Made by a program: the position numbers and the translations under genes
Assembly (NCBI GenBank): GCA_946894095.1
Contig: OX335644.1
Coordinates: forward strand, 17,341,595 to 17,405,594
DNA length: 64,000 bases
Direction of reading: 5' to 3'
Source of the DNA: Incurvaria masculella
Taxonomy: Eukaryota > Arthropoda > Insecta > Lepidoptera > Incurvariidae
The notes under the pieces: generated by a model
The model's database searches: none
The model's input: the letters and a program-made list of their open reading frames with translations, nothing else
Told to the model about the DNA's origin: nothing
Part shown: positions 34,211-45,955 of the stretch, in pieces
Layout: every line of letters begins with the position of its first letter
Position numbering within the stretch: position 1 is the stretch's first letter

Positions 34211-34751
34211 TTATAAATCGTACTGTGTATATGAAGAATAAATGATTTTTGATTAGATTTGATTTGATAGTGAGAGCCGAGATCTACTCCTTATATTGGT
34301 GTGATTACAGAATTTACCTCGAACATGTGGACAAATGTTCTCTTTTATATAAACAGAGATATGTGTATATCTATTAAGTCTAACCCATGCTATAATTATT
34401 ACATGCGAGACCCCATAAACAATAAAATGTAATAAACGGAAAAAAAAAATACGTATAGAAGAGTCGGTATTCCGCCCTGCGCCATCCGCTTTCTGACAAC
34501 TAGTCCGAAAATAGTGAATCGTTGAATGACGTCGCAAGTAACGCCACCATACGCCACGGGATGGTATTAATTTTGTTTGAGAGTAATTTCATTGATATTG
34601 CTCAGCCCTTTGGATATTTAGCGTGATGGTATGTACGCTAAATCGATCCCAGCGATGTTCTCTTTAAATTGGTTTAAATCCCATCTTGATCTGTTTTGTG
34701 GTTACGGAGATTACCTCTCGCATGTGGACAGACGTTTCCTTTTATATAAGT

Positions 34752-34778
34752 AGAGAAGAAGAAGAAGAAGAAGAAGAG
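34752..34778. repeat. GAA microsatellite
   Basis: About eight gaa units immediately before the fold-back element at 34786. Confidence 0.9.
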
Positions 34779-34785
34779 ATTGAAA

Positions 34786-35588
34786 AACAAATTATTTAAA
34801 AATATAAAAAACCCGACAGCGTAAAAAATTGTAACTTAAAATTGACTTAGTTAACGAACTGAAAAGATAGAAACAAGTTGAAAAATTCAATATTTGTTGT
34901 GTTTGAATGATCATGGTTGACAGTGTTTACAAACGCAGTCGGAGGCATCAAATAGCCCCAGTACGTTCCATAGTAAATGACTAGCGATTTTATGGATTAT
35001 TTCGGTGGAGCAAGAAAATACGTGGTGGGGGAAGTTCCAATATCCTATCTTTCATTTTTATGTCTAAAGTGAGGTTTTTTTTTCTCGTTCTCGGTGTCAC
35101 CGATCATCATGAAATTTACATAGGTACACTTTCAATGAATTTAATAACAAAAAATAATATAAATCATAGTTAAACTATTTGATGCACAATATGAATTATA
35201 TAATGATATAGTATATATTTCCCAATACATTCCATTATTAATGACTAGCGATTTTCTTAGTGATATGGGTATAGCAAAAATAAACTTATTGAGACAAATT
35301 ATAATCTCTTAACTGTCATATAATAAATACGAAAGTAAGTTTGTCTGTTTCGCGAACTCAACCGACCATCGTGAAATTTGCATAGGCACACCATTGAAAA
35401 TATAAATCGTAGTAAATGTATCTTATGCCTCCGACTGCGTTTATAAACACTGTCAACCATGATCATTCAAACACAACAAATATTTAAGTTTTCAACTTGT
35501 TTCTGTCTTTTCAGTTCGTTAACTAAGTCAATTTTAAGTTACAATTTTTTACGCTGCCGGGTTTTTTATATTTTTAAATAATTTGTTT
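34786..35588. mobile_element. Long-TIR element (about 165-bp inverted ends)
   Basis: The left arm (acaaattatttaaaaatat, aaaacccgacagcg, gttaacgaactgaaaagata, gatcatggttgacagtgttt, gcagtcggaggca) is mirrored in the right arm (35425-35588). The interior lacks an ORF. It is a non-autonomous DNA element. Confidence 0.8.
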
Positions 35589-35687
35589 TATTTTAATTAT
35601 TTTAAGTTTTTGTAGAGCATGCATTTATCATTTAAATATCTGCACGTTAATAAATTCCAACGAAAGTAAGGTTAGGTATTATTATGG

Positions 35688-36060
35688 AACCTGACATGGA
35701 TGGCTAATATAACACAACTACCGTCATGATATAAGCCTAATTCAACTAATTCCAGAAGGAATTAGGTGACAGGTCAGGACCTTCCTTTACACAGAATCAC
35801 GGCTGCACACGGATACCATGGGTGGAAAATACAGACAATGATCTATTGCCACTTCGTCCATAGTTTTTCCTAATGCGGTGATACTAACCCAGGCGGGATT
35901 AACCCTGTCACCTAGTAGGATAAGGTGACCTACAGTTTTACATGGGTTCCAAACCATGAACAACTCGCAAGATAAAGTGGTGTATAACAGATGCGGGGAT
36001 TTGAGCCCATAACCTCTTGCATGAAAGGCAATATTTTAGTCCCTACACTACGAGGTGTAA
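35688..36060 (-). mobile_element. tRNA-derived SINE, near full length, reverse orientation
   Basis: Read on the minus strand it starts with a tRNA-like head (cctcgtagtgtagggac, then gaggttatgggctcaaatcc as a B-box-like sequence). The body is shared with 48528-48929, and it ends in ccatccatgtcaggttcc. Pol III boxes are partly decayed. Confidence 0.75.
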
Positions 36061-36509
36061 CAAATAGAGTTTTTTGATTGATATTAAAACAAAACTACAT
36101 TTTCTAAAAGTTTCTTCATGTTATCTTTAAGGCTTTAATGAAGTCATCAGTTCATAGAATGAGATTCCCTCATTCAACTAATTTTGATCATATGCCGATA
36201 TTTACAAGGTTTTAGTGGAGGTATGGTCCAAACGTTAACGTATTCCTTGGCATATTTGAAACAAAAAGGATATACATTTTATTTGTAGGTATTTAAAATG
36301 TATGGGGAAAATCTTTTTCAAGTCGTACAACAAAATATCTTTTACCTTTTTAGCTCCAAATATGCCGAGGAATACGTGGTTAGCTTTTGGACCATATCTC
36401 CGTTAACAACCTATATATGGTTTTTTTAGAATCTCCCTCTCATCATCGTTGATTACAGTTACACTAAATTTATAAGCGAACAGTTCGACACTCAAATCCT
36501 GTGGGTATA

Positions 36510-37279
36510 TACAGGGTCCGTCACTCGAAGTGTTACCAATTGAAAATGATGTTATTTAGTTAATTGAAGTACGGTTCGTTAAAAATTATATCACAATAAA
36601 ACATTTAATTTTAAGACAATAATTGTTATTGTTCGATATAGCCTCCTTTGATCCATAGATAAGAGCTTTCTGAGACGATCCTGAGTGTTGTTAGAACGTC
36701 CAGCGTTTCGTACTGCATTGTTTACACGTGCACATGGTATGAGCGCTTCATACCATGTGCACGAACTGCCTTCTGCGCTGAACTAAGATGCTGTAATTTT
36801 TGTATCTTGTTGGTAGGGCTTCAGTTGCATTTCTTTTTGTTTCAGTATGCGCCGATTACTTGAGTCGGGTATTGTCTGACTTTTCGCAAATTTTGCAGAA
36901 CACTGGTGAGGATTTCCTTGAATTCGAGCCTTTACCTTTCGAACCATATCATGTGATACTGCTATTTTCGGATGACCGCCTCTATGCCGTTTAGCAATGC
37001 TAGGTTATAACGATTAATGGTTCGATGCACTAACATTTTGTTCACATGTAAATGTCGGAGCTCCCGAACGATGACTGGTTGTGATTTTCCGGTCAAATAC
37101 AAAACGATCACAATGTTAGGTTTAATATCCATTGCGAAAATTTATTATGCAATTCAAATTTGTTCCCGCTCTTTTCGCCCACTTAAAAACAATGAAACAA
37201 ATTGACGTTTCACCAAAATTTGGCGCGCTGTCATTATTATTTTGAAAATATAAGTAACAGTTCAAGTGACGGACCCAGT
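36510..37279 (-). mobile_element. Tc1/mariner-type element remnant
   Basis: The ends cagggtccgtcactcgaa (36514) and ttcaagtgacggacccag (37277) are inverted and flanked by TA. On the minus strand the left part of a transposase is readable: VIVLYLTGKSQPVIVREL, then HLHVNKMLVHRTINRY, a helix-turn-helix pattern. Most catalytic sequence is gone. A 15-bp perfect stem palindrome lies at 36728-36762. Confidence 0.75.
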
Positions 37280-39115
37280 AGTAATCGCTTTGATCACAGG
37301 ATTTCATCCATGTGTAAACTAACTGCTAGTTAAAATTCAATAATCTCCATAATAACCATGATTATAATATTTATATCCACTACTTCATAAGACTGGAAGT
37401 TGTCTCTTGACTGACAGCTTTGAATGTGAGTCAAAAACATTGTTAAAGCCATTTTTATTTAATTATTGAGCTAGTTAAGTTCCAGTTTCACAGTTTAGAA
37501 CTTTAACTGGATGCGGCGAAAGAGACCTGGATTCATCGTTTGCAAATATATGTGGGCCCGAAGTCCACAATCGCCCGATCGAATGTGTTACCTTGGAGCT
37601 TATAAACTGTTACATCCCAACTGAGCGTTTATTGGTTTTCTTGCCTCCAAAGCCCATCAAAATATAAAGTTCATGATTTAATCCGTACATGAACTCCTGG
37701 TTTATTATTTTGAATAATATAACGTGTTAATAATATGTGATATATGATGATAATAAACCCAACTTTGGCAAAGCCGTGCTTTTCCTTCCCACTGCTCCCA
37801 AGGACGCACGGTTAAAGATCAGCGATATTATGATGACGATCATATTTTATGTATCCTATGTAACATAGGTCCTCATCAGGGGGCTGACGACATCTTTATG
37901 GAAAGTTTTCCTATCTTTGGTAAAGCTTTTAGATATTATCAGATTGATACCGATTTTGGGCACCACAGTATCTCGGCACTGTAGGGTCGCCCTCTTGTGG
38001 AACAAGCGGACCTTCCCCAGCGTGACACCCATTGACAACGGAAGTATGGATTTATGAGCTGTGCAGGTGCAGAATGCTGATAGTAAAGCAATGATGGTGA
38101 TATCGGTCTATGCGGCGACCGAGAATGTCGAAAATCTATCTGACTAGCGCCCGGATCCACCACTTCCAGTTATAGTCATCCCAAAGTTATCTTTCGGTTA
38201 CACCATATAAATATGCAATGTAACCGAAGCTACATTCCATATAGCTGGAGGTAGTGAAAAGAGGAGTATATGACCTGAGTTGGTGTGACCAGCGCGCTTG
38301 CGTAAACAAAAATCATTTCAATTAATTTTTAACCTTGAATATTTTGATGTTTTTGGAATTTCTTATTCCAAATTACATTTTAACATATACGTTGGATACA
38401 TTTTTGTAAACTATTTAAAAAACCCTTTAGTTTGATACCCCACTCGATAAGTTTCAAGAAAAAAAATATTTGAAAACACATAATTTGGCGCCAAAAATCA
38501 GCCATGATTTTTTTTATGATTTTGATATACCCAGTGTCACTCTCACAATTAAGACGAATGTAACGACACCTCTCAAGCTAAAATCCATCAAGCCGTTTAG
38601 GCTGCAGGGGGCGACAAAGAAATATACATACATATATACATACATACATACACTCGAAAAACATAACCCTCCTTCTTTCGCAGTCGGGTAAATAGTGTTC
38701 GCTTCATGAGTTCATACATTAAAGGGGATGAAATAGGCCAACAAGATATTTATGAGTATAACTCAATTCCTCGCAGTCATACATATATATGGGAATACTA
38801 TTGAACTCAAAATACGAACGAAAGAAATGTCCAAAAAAATATTTTAGGACCTTCCGGAGTTTTAATAATGCACGGGTTTCTCGCGCTCACGACGATATAT
38901 CGCATTAAAAAATGTTTTAAAGCAATGTTTAGTAATTCCTGGAAAGTATTTTGAGGAATTTACAATATTCGATAATTAATGGGCCAAAAACTCAATTCCA
39001 ATGAAAAAAAAAACCCTTAATGTACTCGTATTCTAGGTGACATGTTGCCGCATTAATTTTAATAAGATACGGAACAATTAATAAATAATTAGATAATTAT
39101 TTAGAACTAGCTGCG
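37280..39115. other. No gene; repeat debris
   Basis: 38400-38695 carries words I recall from a common lepidopteran repeat (gacacctctcaagctaaaat, then a tacatacata run and cttctttcgcagtcgggt). The rest is unassigned. Confidence 0.4.
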
Positions 39116-40143
39116 GTACCCGGCTCCGCTCGGGTTAGTGTCGGCTAAATTATTTCATGGATATAAAGTAGCCCACATGGCTGGTACAAAATAGGGTCAA
39201 ACTGGTCCAAGACAATGTATCCATCTACCAAATTTAATCAAGATAGTTTGAGTCGAAATAGCATGATTTAATGAGAAACATCTAATAATTCCCATTTACA
39301 GCTTCGTTTGGTGGCTATTTAAAAAAAAGGATTTGCCGGCAGAACCTTTCTTCACTTGCACTGCTACATTGCTTACCTAGTAAGTAAGTAACGTGTAACG
39401 TAGGTAAGTTTTGCGTGGACTCCAACCCACAGCCAGCCTCAACATCGAAAACGGTAACCCATCCCGAACCTGACTGCTCCCAGAGATGATATACGTTGAT
39501 AAAATACGCATATAAATCGGGTAAGTGGTTCGCAAGTTATAAGAATTTAACACTCACTTCTCACACCTCTGGTAATGAAGCGTTATATTATGTAGCCTTT
39601 AAGTTGTAAGTAGAATCAGGCTAGACGTTGATACAATCCGCATCTAAATCGAGTAATTGGTTCTCAAGTAATAAGTATTTTATTCCATTGGTCGCACCTC
39701 TGGCGATTTAGCGTGATGCCAAGTAGTCCTAAAGTTGCGGGAAATACCAACCCGTACTTCGGTACAATTAGTAAAAGTAAGCACTGCCCCCTCCCCCCTC
39801 CAGCCGCCGCCCTCCCGCCGAGCCGTGCAGAGCATTGCAGGTTACAGCCATAAGATGAGATGACACAGGATAAGATGACAGCCACATCTTAGCGTAAGCG
39901 GAACTGAATTCTATTTAGCCTATCCTAATTCCCGGGTAGTTAAATGTACGTGTACTAAGTTTCATCTAATTCGGATAATCGGTTTAAGAGTTATGGAGGA
40001 AAATACATATATACATACAGAACTGATTTATAAAAACGTCAATTTAGTTTTAGTACCATACATAAAGTCTTCAAACGAAGTATCTTAGAAAACGAAGCAA
40101 CTTACTCCATGAACACCCCTTACAGATTTATTATTAGTATAGA
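39116..40143 (+). mobile_element. Lep1/Helitron-like lepidopteran repeat
   Basis: It opens with actagctgcggtacccggc and tccgctcgggtt, and closes with ttattagtatagat, the end arrangement of Lep1-like repeats of moths. It includes two diverged tandem segments of about 120 bp (about 39485-39600 and 39610-39725). No ORF. Confidence 0.5.
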
Positions 40144-40640
40144 TAATCAGATAATAATTTGAACCAGCGATGCTCCGCAAAACCGCTGGTATGGTGCCTC
40201 GCTGCCTGAGAGCATTTGGTTTTTCTGAGCACGTTTGGTCTCTCAACACAACTGATTTTTCATAAAATTGGGAATGTATCAGGATATCGGAAACCGTTGA
40301 CCGTTGGATATCTAGGGATTTTTTTTTTCGTGAAAACCATTTTTACATGGTACATTTTTTAGTCAAGTGTGAGTTTTCCATAAAATGCATATTTCTGATA
40401 ATTTTTTTCTATGGGGTTCGACTAAACTTTACGCCAGGATCATTTCATTGTATCGGAGAATAAAAATATCCAAGCAGCAGAAGCTAGTAAAATTGAATAA
40501 AAACTTTGTACCTCAACATGCCAAACTATTGTTTTCAGTGTAGGAGATGAGTGCTTTCTGTTTCGATTCCTCTCCTACTACCCAGATCAAATATTTTTTT
40601 ACGGATATACTTGAGCTGGTTGTATATCACGCCGGTCTGA
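40144..40640. other. No gene seen
   Basis: A partial second 'accagcgatgctccgcaaaa' type start at about 40165 suggests another Lep1-like fragment. The rest is AT-rich. Confidence 0.35.
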
Positions 40641-41156
40641 ATCCTATGATAGTAAAGGTTATATAGTTTGATAGTAAAGTTAGGTTGATAGGTTGATAGT
40701 AAAGTTAGGTTGATAGGTTGATAGTAAAGTTAGGTTGATAGGTTGATAGTAAAGTTAGGTTGATAGGTTGATAGTAAAGTTAGGTTGATAGGTTGATAGT
40801 AAAGTTAGGTTGATAGGTTGATAGTAAAGTTAGGTTGATAGGTTGATAGTAAAGTTAGGTTGATAGGTTGATAGTAAAGTTAGGTTGATAGGTTGATAGT
40901 AAAGTTAGGTTGATAGGTTGATAGTAAAGTTAGGTTGATAGGTTGATAGTAAAGTTAGGTTGATAGGTTGATAGTAAAGTTAGGTTGATAGGTTGATAGT
41001 AAAGTTAGGTTGATAGGTTGATAGTAAAGTTAGGTTGATAGGTTGATAGTAAAGTTAGGTTGATAGGTTGATAGTAAAGTTAGGTTGATAGGTTGATAGT
41101 AAAGTTAGGTTGATAGGTTGATAGTAAAGTTAGGTTGATAGGTTGATAGTAAAGAT
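40641..41156. repeat. 25-bp minisatellite, about 19-20 copies
   Basis: The unit ggttgatagtaaagttaggt plus tgata is repeated with essentially no variation after the first one or two units. Confidence 0.97.
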
Positions 41157-41261
41157 TACTGCAATGATATCCTTCGCACACGTTACGGCGGTCTCTGTGG
41201 GCAGGTAGTGGCTGTCCGAGACAGTTGGCCCCGTTTCCACGGGAAAGTAAACTTCCGCGAG

Positions 41262-41344
41262 AAATGTCGGACAGACTGTCAGAGAGCACTGTCGCCCGTG
41301 TAAATGTCGGACAGACTGTCAGACAGCACTGTCACCCGTGTAAA
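41262..41344. repeat. Two-copy 41-bp tandem repeat
   Basis: gtcggacagactgtcaga and gcactgtc-cccgtgtaaa recur in tandem, just after the minisatellite. Confidence 0.75.
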
Positions 41345-41585
41345 CGCCTCTGCAAGACGTTCTGTCTGATAGTCTGTGCGTTATTAATAGCCGAAGTTTA
41401 CTTCCTCGTGGAAATAAGGCCTAAGGATTCCAAAAAACGACCAGTATTGGGATGAGGCGAGTCAATCAGGCCATTTTAAACATTTGGGAGAAGATTGGCA
41501 GCATTTAGGTCTCTTATGAGGTTACGAGATTTTCTGGTTTTACCGGAATTTTTTCATTAAATCGTACCAACCGGGGCGAGATTTA

Positions 41586-41755
41586 GGCCTGGACCGCATG
41601 ATCGGAATAAAACCAGACGGACGGGATTTATGCCTACGTTGGGAACTTCGGAATCAGTGAGTGCATGTGGCCGGACCCATACACTTTCATAGGCGATTCA
41701 TAAAAATAATTCCGTCCGACCGGTTATGTTCCGATCATGTGGCCTAGGCCTAACA
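41586..41755. mobile_element. Hairpin MITE
   Basis: taggcctggaccgcatgatc and ggaataaaacc are mirrored as ggttatgttccgatcatgtg and gcctaggccta. Total length about 170 bp. Confidence 0.7.
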
Positions 41756-44590
41756 CTACAACCTAGGAGGGAAAGGGGACCTACGAGCCGTTCGTATTTA
41801 ATTGGGTAAGGTGATCAATTGATAAAACTAATTGAGAAAAGCAGTATTTTTTTCTTCTTGTAGCCAAAGACAATCTGCCAATGCTACCTGACATCACTTA
41901 GCTTTTGCAAGAAGATAAAAAATATTTCTTCTATTAGTTTATCAACTGATTATATTTTTATAACGATTTATACTGTCCCATTTATTTCTCTCATTATCTC
42001 TTATTATCCACTAAGGAATATTAAAATCTGTTCGCATAATATACTCTTATACAAGCTACATAAAGCTTTCACTCATAAATTCCTTATGATGGTTGGCGCA
42101 ACAGACTTGAATTACCATGACTGCTATTATAGAAAGTAACTACGCTCAAAAGCCTAGATACGGTTACATTTGTTAAACATTATTATAACAAAATCAAAGC
42201 AGTGGATATTGGTAATAAAAAAACTACAATAGTCATGGTGAATATATTTATTACTTGATGAAAAACTGCTAATAATACTAAAATACTAAAACCTTTAATC
42301 AATTATTGTGTATCGTTTAGTCAACATAAATGTCATATTTGTTTCCTACCTACTGCTTTCGAATATGCACTATCACCAAAGCAGCACATTTAATACAAAC
42401 ACTATTATGTAAGTCTCAGAACTAAATGATTTAGTCTGTTTGCATAGTAGAATGTAATACCAGATCTACATTTACCAAGAAAGCTAGGTTTTGAGATTAC
42501 ATACAATATTATGAACAGATTTAGCTTGAAAAGACATAAACATAATAAAGAAATAAAACGTATACTCACACCAAATAAAAACAGTTCAAACTAATAAACT
42601 AACTAACTAAACGAAATAATAAGAAAATACTAAAGAAACAAAAGATTGTTTTTCTGTATTTAATACCATTTAACACTCACATCTAACCACTCAAATTTGT
42701 AATTCTTATAGAAGTTCAATGTAACTATCGTAGGGCATACTAAGGTTATACTAATCCATGGTGTCTTAAAAATTAGCACAAGCCACACCAAATATGAAAA
42801 TCCGTCCAAGAAAGCAATTACATAAATTTAAAGCCTTACAGATATATCTTGAATGTATATAGACGATTCACGATGCAACCGTTATTTACAATTTTAAAGA
42901 TTTGTCTCACACCGTGCATTAGAAATGCTGACTTAACACGCAACATTATACTAACTTCGTTCTACCAATATCCGCTGACATGCCTTTGAATTTTCTAAAA
43001 GCAGAGTTAAATACGTGAAACACTTTTTTATCTGAATAAAGATGATTGAGGAAGTGAAACGAAGAATGTTTCAGAATTTCTACAGATACAAAGTGACGTG
43101 TCGTGACGATGATTTTGATTTTATTTCCCTTTCGTGCACACGGCCCCTATCAGTTATAATACTAAATTACTTAATTACTTTTAAGATATTATTTAGCTAA
43201 GTGGCCAGTTCCGAAAACTTATAGTGCGTCCCTATGTATTAAGATTGGGAATGTTAGAGGATTTCTTATTTAATTAATCCACCCGTTATGATTAAAAAGT
43301 AGCAGATAAATTACATATTTATTGACCAGCCTTTTCAACCAGCCCTTTGGGCTACTTTTTATGTAGGAAATAATTAAGCTCGGCATCAGTCCAAAAGGTA
43401 TGTTACATTTTAAATTGGCCAATTTGATCTCAAATATCGGGCGATTCGTTAGGAATTCCAAATTCAAAAGACAACGACAATTATTTTATGGGCACGAAAA
43501 GCTGTGCCGACTTAAAGGTAATGGAATGAAACCAATGCAGTTTTGTTAAACATATTTAGACAATTAATAGTACAATTATTTAAAAAAATATATAGTTAGA
43601 AATTGGAGATATGTTTTTTTAAACTTGTCTCTAAATGGAAAATCATGATGTTTAAAAAACCTGCCTACCCTTAATGGTGAAAAGCATAAATTATTTTGAA
43701 GTGAATTTTTAGGCGATAGGTTAGGAAAACCGAACTATCAAATCGCTTCTATCTCTGTTATCTTCATAGTGTACGAAAGAGAGTGATCATGGATTATCCA
43801 AAATAAGTCTGACGAAGGTGTGCCTAAACGTGCGTATTAGTAAATTTGAATTTGTAAATGGCGAAATCTATTCACAACCGTCAAACGAATCATGTAAGTA
43901 TTTTGTGCTTGTATGCACACAACACTGCAGATTCTGGCAAAATAAGCAGATTACTATTTAGATTTGAATCTCAAAACAAATATCTCAGTTCATATACATC
44001 ATTTCACGTGACTTCGATACAATGTATGGGAACTGGTCGAACTGGATGTGCTTATCCTTCAAAATAATCCTGTACAGTGGTGTGTGCACTAAAATAAAAT
44101 ATAGTCAAAGAATAGCCTGCACCCGATTATAAAATTAAAAAAAAAACTGAAACACAATGCGTCGCGATCCACGAACCTCTGGCTCAGTAAGCGACACGTC
44201 TAGCGCGCTGCACTATACAAGACTCAGTATAGTGCATTTCCCTTTTTGAAAGTATTAATTAATTCAGTAATTAATCACTATGTCTTTAGATGCATCTGTT
44301 GACGTTTCTAAAGTTTACAGTGTCTGAGATGTATTAATTCGGAGTTATCTTAGTTGAAGCAATTTAACCATAGTAGTTTCGTTTCATCCAATAAAATTTA
44401 AATTAGTGACGATTTTCTAGCCCATACCATACCCATCTGGAATCCGACTTTAGTGTTTTATTGGGTTTCGAGACATTTGTTTTTTCTTTGACATCGTTCT
44501 GTTAACATATGGAAAACTTGAAATAACGCCTTTTTTCGAATACGAGTTTTACCTTTGCACCAGTGCTGCAGAAAAATCATTGATGATGTG
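41756..44590. other. No gene; possible ancient flank duplication
   Basis: AT-rich. 42740-43030 resembles 60035-60330 (shared words such as atccatggt, cacaccaaatat, gattcac) at a level suggesting an old duplication. A fragment of the 'tgcacgaa' MITE lies at 43085-43150. A small inverted pair (tgcactata...tatagtgca) is near 44207-44240. Confidence 0.35.
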
Positions 44591-45415
44591 TATGGGGAAG
44601 CTACATATTTCGTTCCAACATTTTCATTTTGGATTTTTTTACGTACAGAACAAACCTCGTGGACGGCCAGAGATTCTAGTTGACAGTGAAGAATTAAAAG
44701 TGATCGTGAAAGCTGATTCATCGCAAACCACGTCAGAGTTAGCGGCGGGCTTCGGCGTGAGTGATAAAACTTTTTTAACTAATTTGAAAGAAGTTGGTAT
44801 TCTAGAAAAGCTCTAAAAATGGGTACCGCATTAAAAGAGAAAAGCACACCAACAAACACGCGTCGAGTGCTGCGTTGCATTACTAAACTGTTACAATAAC
44901 GCAGAGATTTTTTATTGTTTCGTTATTTATGATAAAAAATGAATACTGAACGATAGTTTGAAATGCTCATCACAATGGTTAAACACAAGATAACCGGCCA
45001 AATTCTGCCTTAAAAAAAGGTACTCTTGAGTGTCTGGTGGACCAGGGCAAGTGTCATCCACTATAGCTTCCTAATATCAGGCCAGACGATTACGGCAGAT
45101 CTGTATTGTCAAAAATTGCAAACTGTGATGGAAAAGCTAGCCGTTAAACAACCGTGCCTGGTCAATTGCTCTAGCCCACTGCTAGCTTCAGGAGCACAAA
45201 CGGTCGCTAAATTAGACGAGTTGCAATTAGAATGTCTCTGAAACCCGCCATAATCCCCGGACCTTAATCCAACAGATTACCATTTTTCCGAAATTTGGAA
45301 AACTTCTTGCAAGGAAAAAGATTCCATTCATTTGAGACACTCAAAACCGCCTTCAAAGATATTATTGACTCTAGCTACCACAATTTTTCAGCAAAGGAAC
45401 TAATGAACTGAGATA
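44590..45415 (+). mobile_element. Decayed mariner transposase
   Basis: Frames jump between short segments. KPRGRPEILVDSEELKVIVK and SSQTTSELAAGFGVSDKT look like the helix-turn-helix. SGQTITADLYCQKLQ and later NPP-SPDLNPTDYHFF are typical mariner blocks, the latter holding a catalytic Asp. KTAFKDIIDSS lies near the end. Multiple stops and indels make it inactive. It sits between the 42.7-kb flank block and the IR gene. Confidence 0.85.
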
Positions 45416-45654
45416 TCAATGGTTATCTCAGTTCAGTAACATTGATTTATTAAATATATAATTACAGAATTTTGTTTGTTTTACTTTTTACAATTAAAAC
45501 ACCAATTTCATATGAAAGAACCTAAATCTTGCTTACCGTCATTCCATTATAAATTTCGTGCTAGTTTATGAAAAAGATTAACGGAACTAATACAAACTAA
45601 TATATACGTCAGTCCATTTCTAACGCCGTGGCAGCGCGTCGCAAGTAGCAATAT

Positions 45655-45775
45655 TTTGCCGCCCTGTACTGTTAAATTGCTCGTGTTTCCCATCCGTTTA
45701 AGAAAGCTGCACGTAATTCCTTGAAGAATGCAATGTGTTGTACTAATATCATGAAAAGTGTCGTGTGCCGTGATA
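45655..45775 (+). mobile_element. SINE body fragment
   Basis: gctcgtgtttcccatccg followed by cctgaagaatg-like and gtactaatatcatgaaa words match the SINE 3' body, diverged. Confidence 0.45.
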
Positions 45776-45913
45776 TTACCAATTCATACCCAGATAAAAA
45801 TGTGTTAGAGTTGAAGAAAGAGATTATATGATTTGGTTATTACTAAACAGAAATTCAATTACTCACCGTAAAATATTTGGTTTTCTGTTCGTGTGCTTAA
45901 ATTCTTATCGATT

Positions 45914-45919
45914 TTATTT
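45914..45919 (-). terminator. Poly(A) signal of IR copy 1
   Basis: AATAAA on the minus strand about 37 nt past the stop codon at 45956-45958. Confidence 0.55.
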
Positions 45920-45955
45920 CAGGAAATGGTTGCGTCCATGTGATTGCATAGTCAA

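Noticed and set aside
36728..36762. microRNA-like perfect hairpin
   Set aside because: A 15-bp stem with a 5-base loop is too short for a pre-miRNA and lies inside a dead Tc1/mariner copy.
40641..41156. CRISPR-like appearance of regularly spaced repeats
   Set aside because: Repeats are contiguous with no unique spacers, in a eukaryotic genome; this is a minisatellite.
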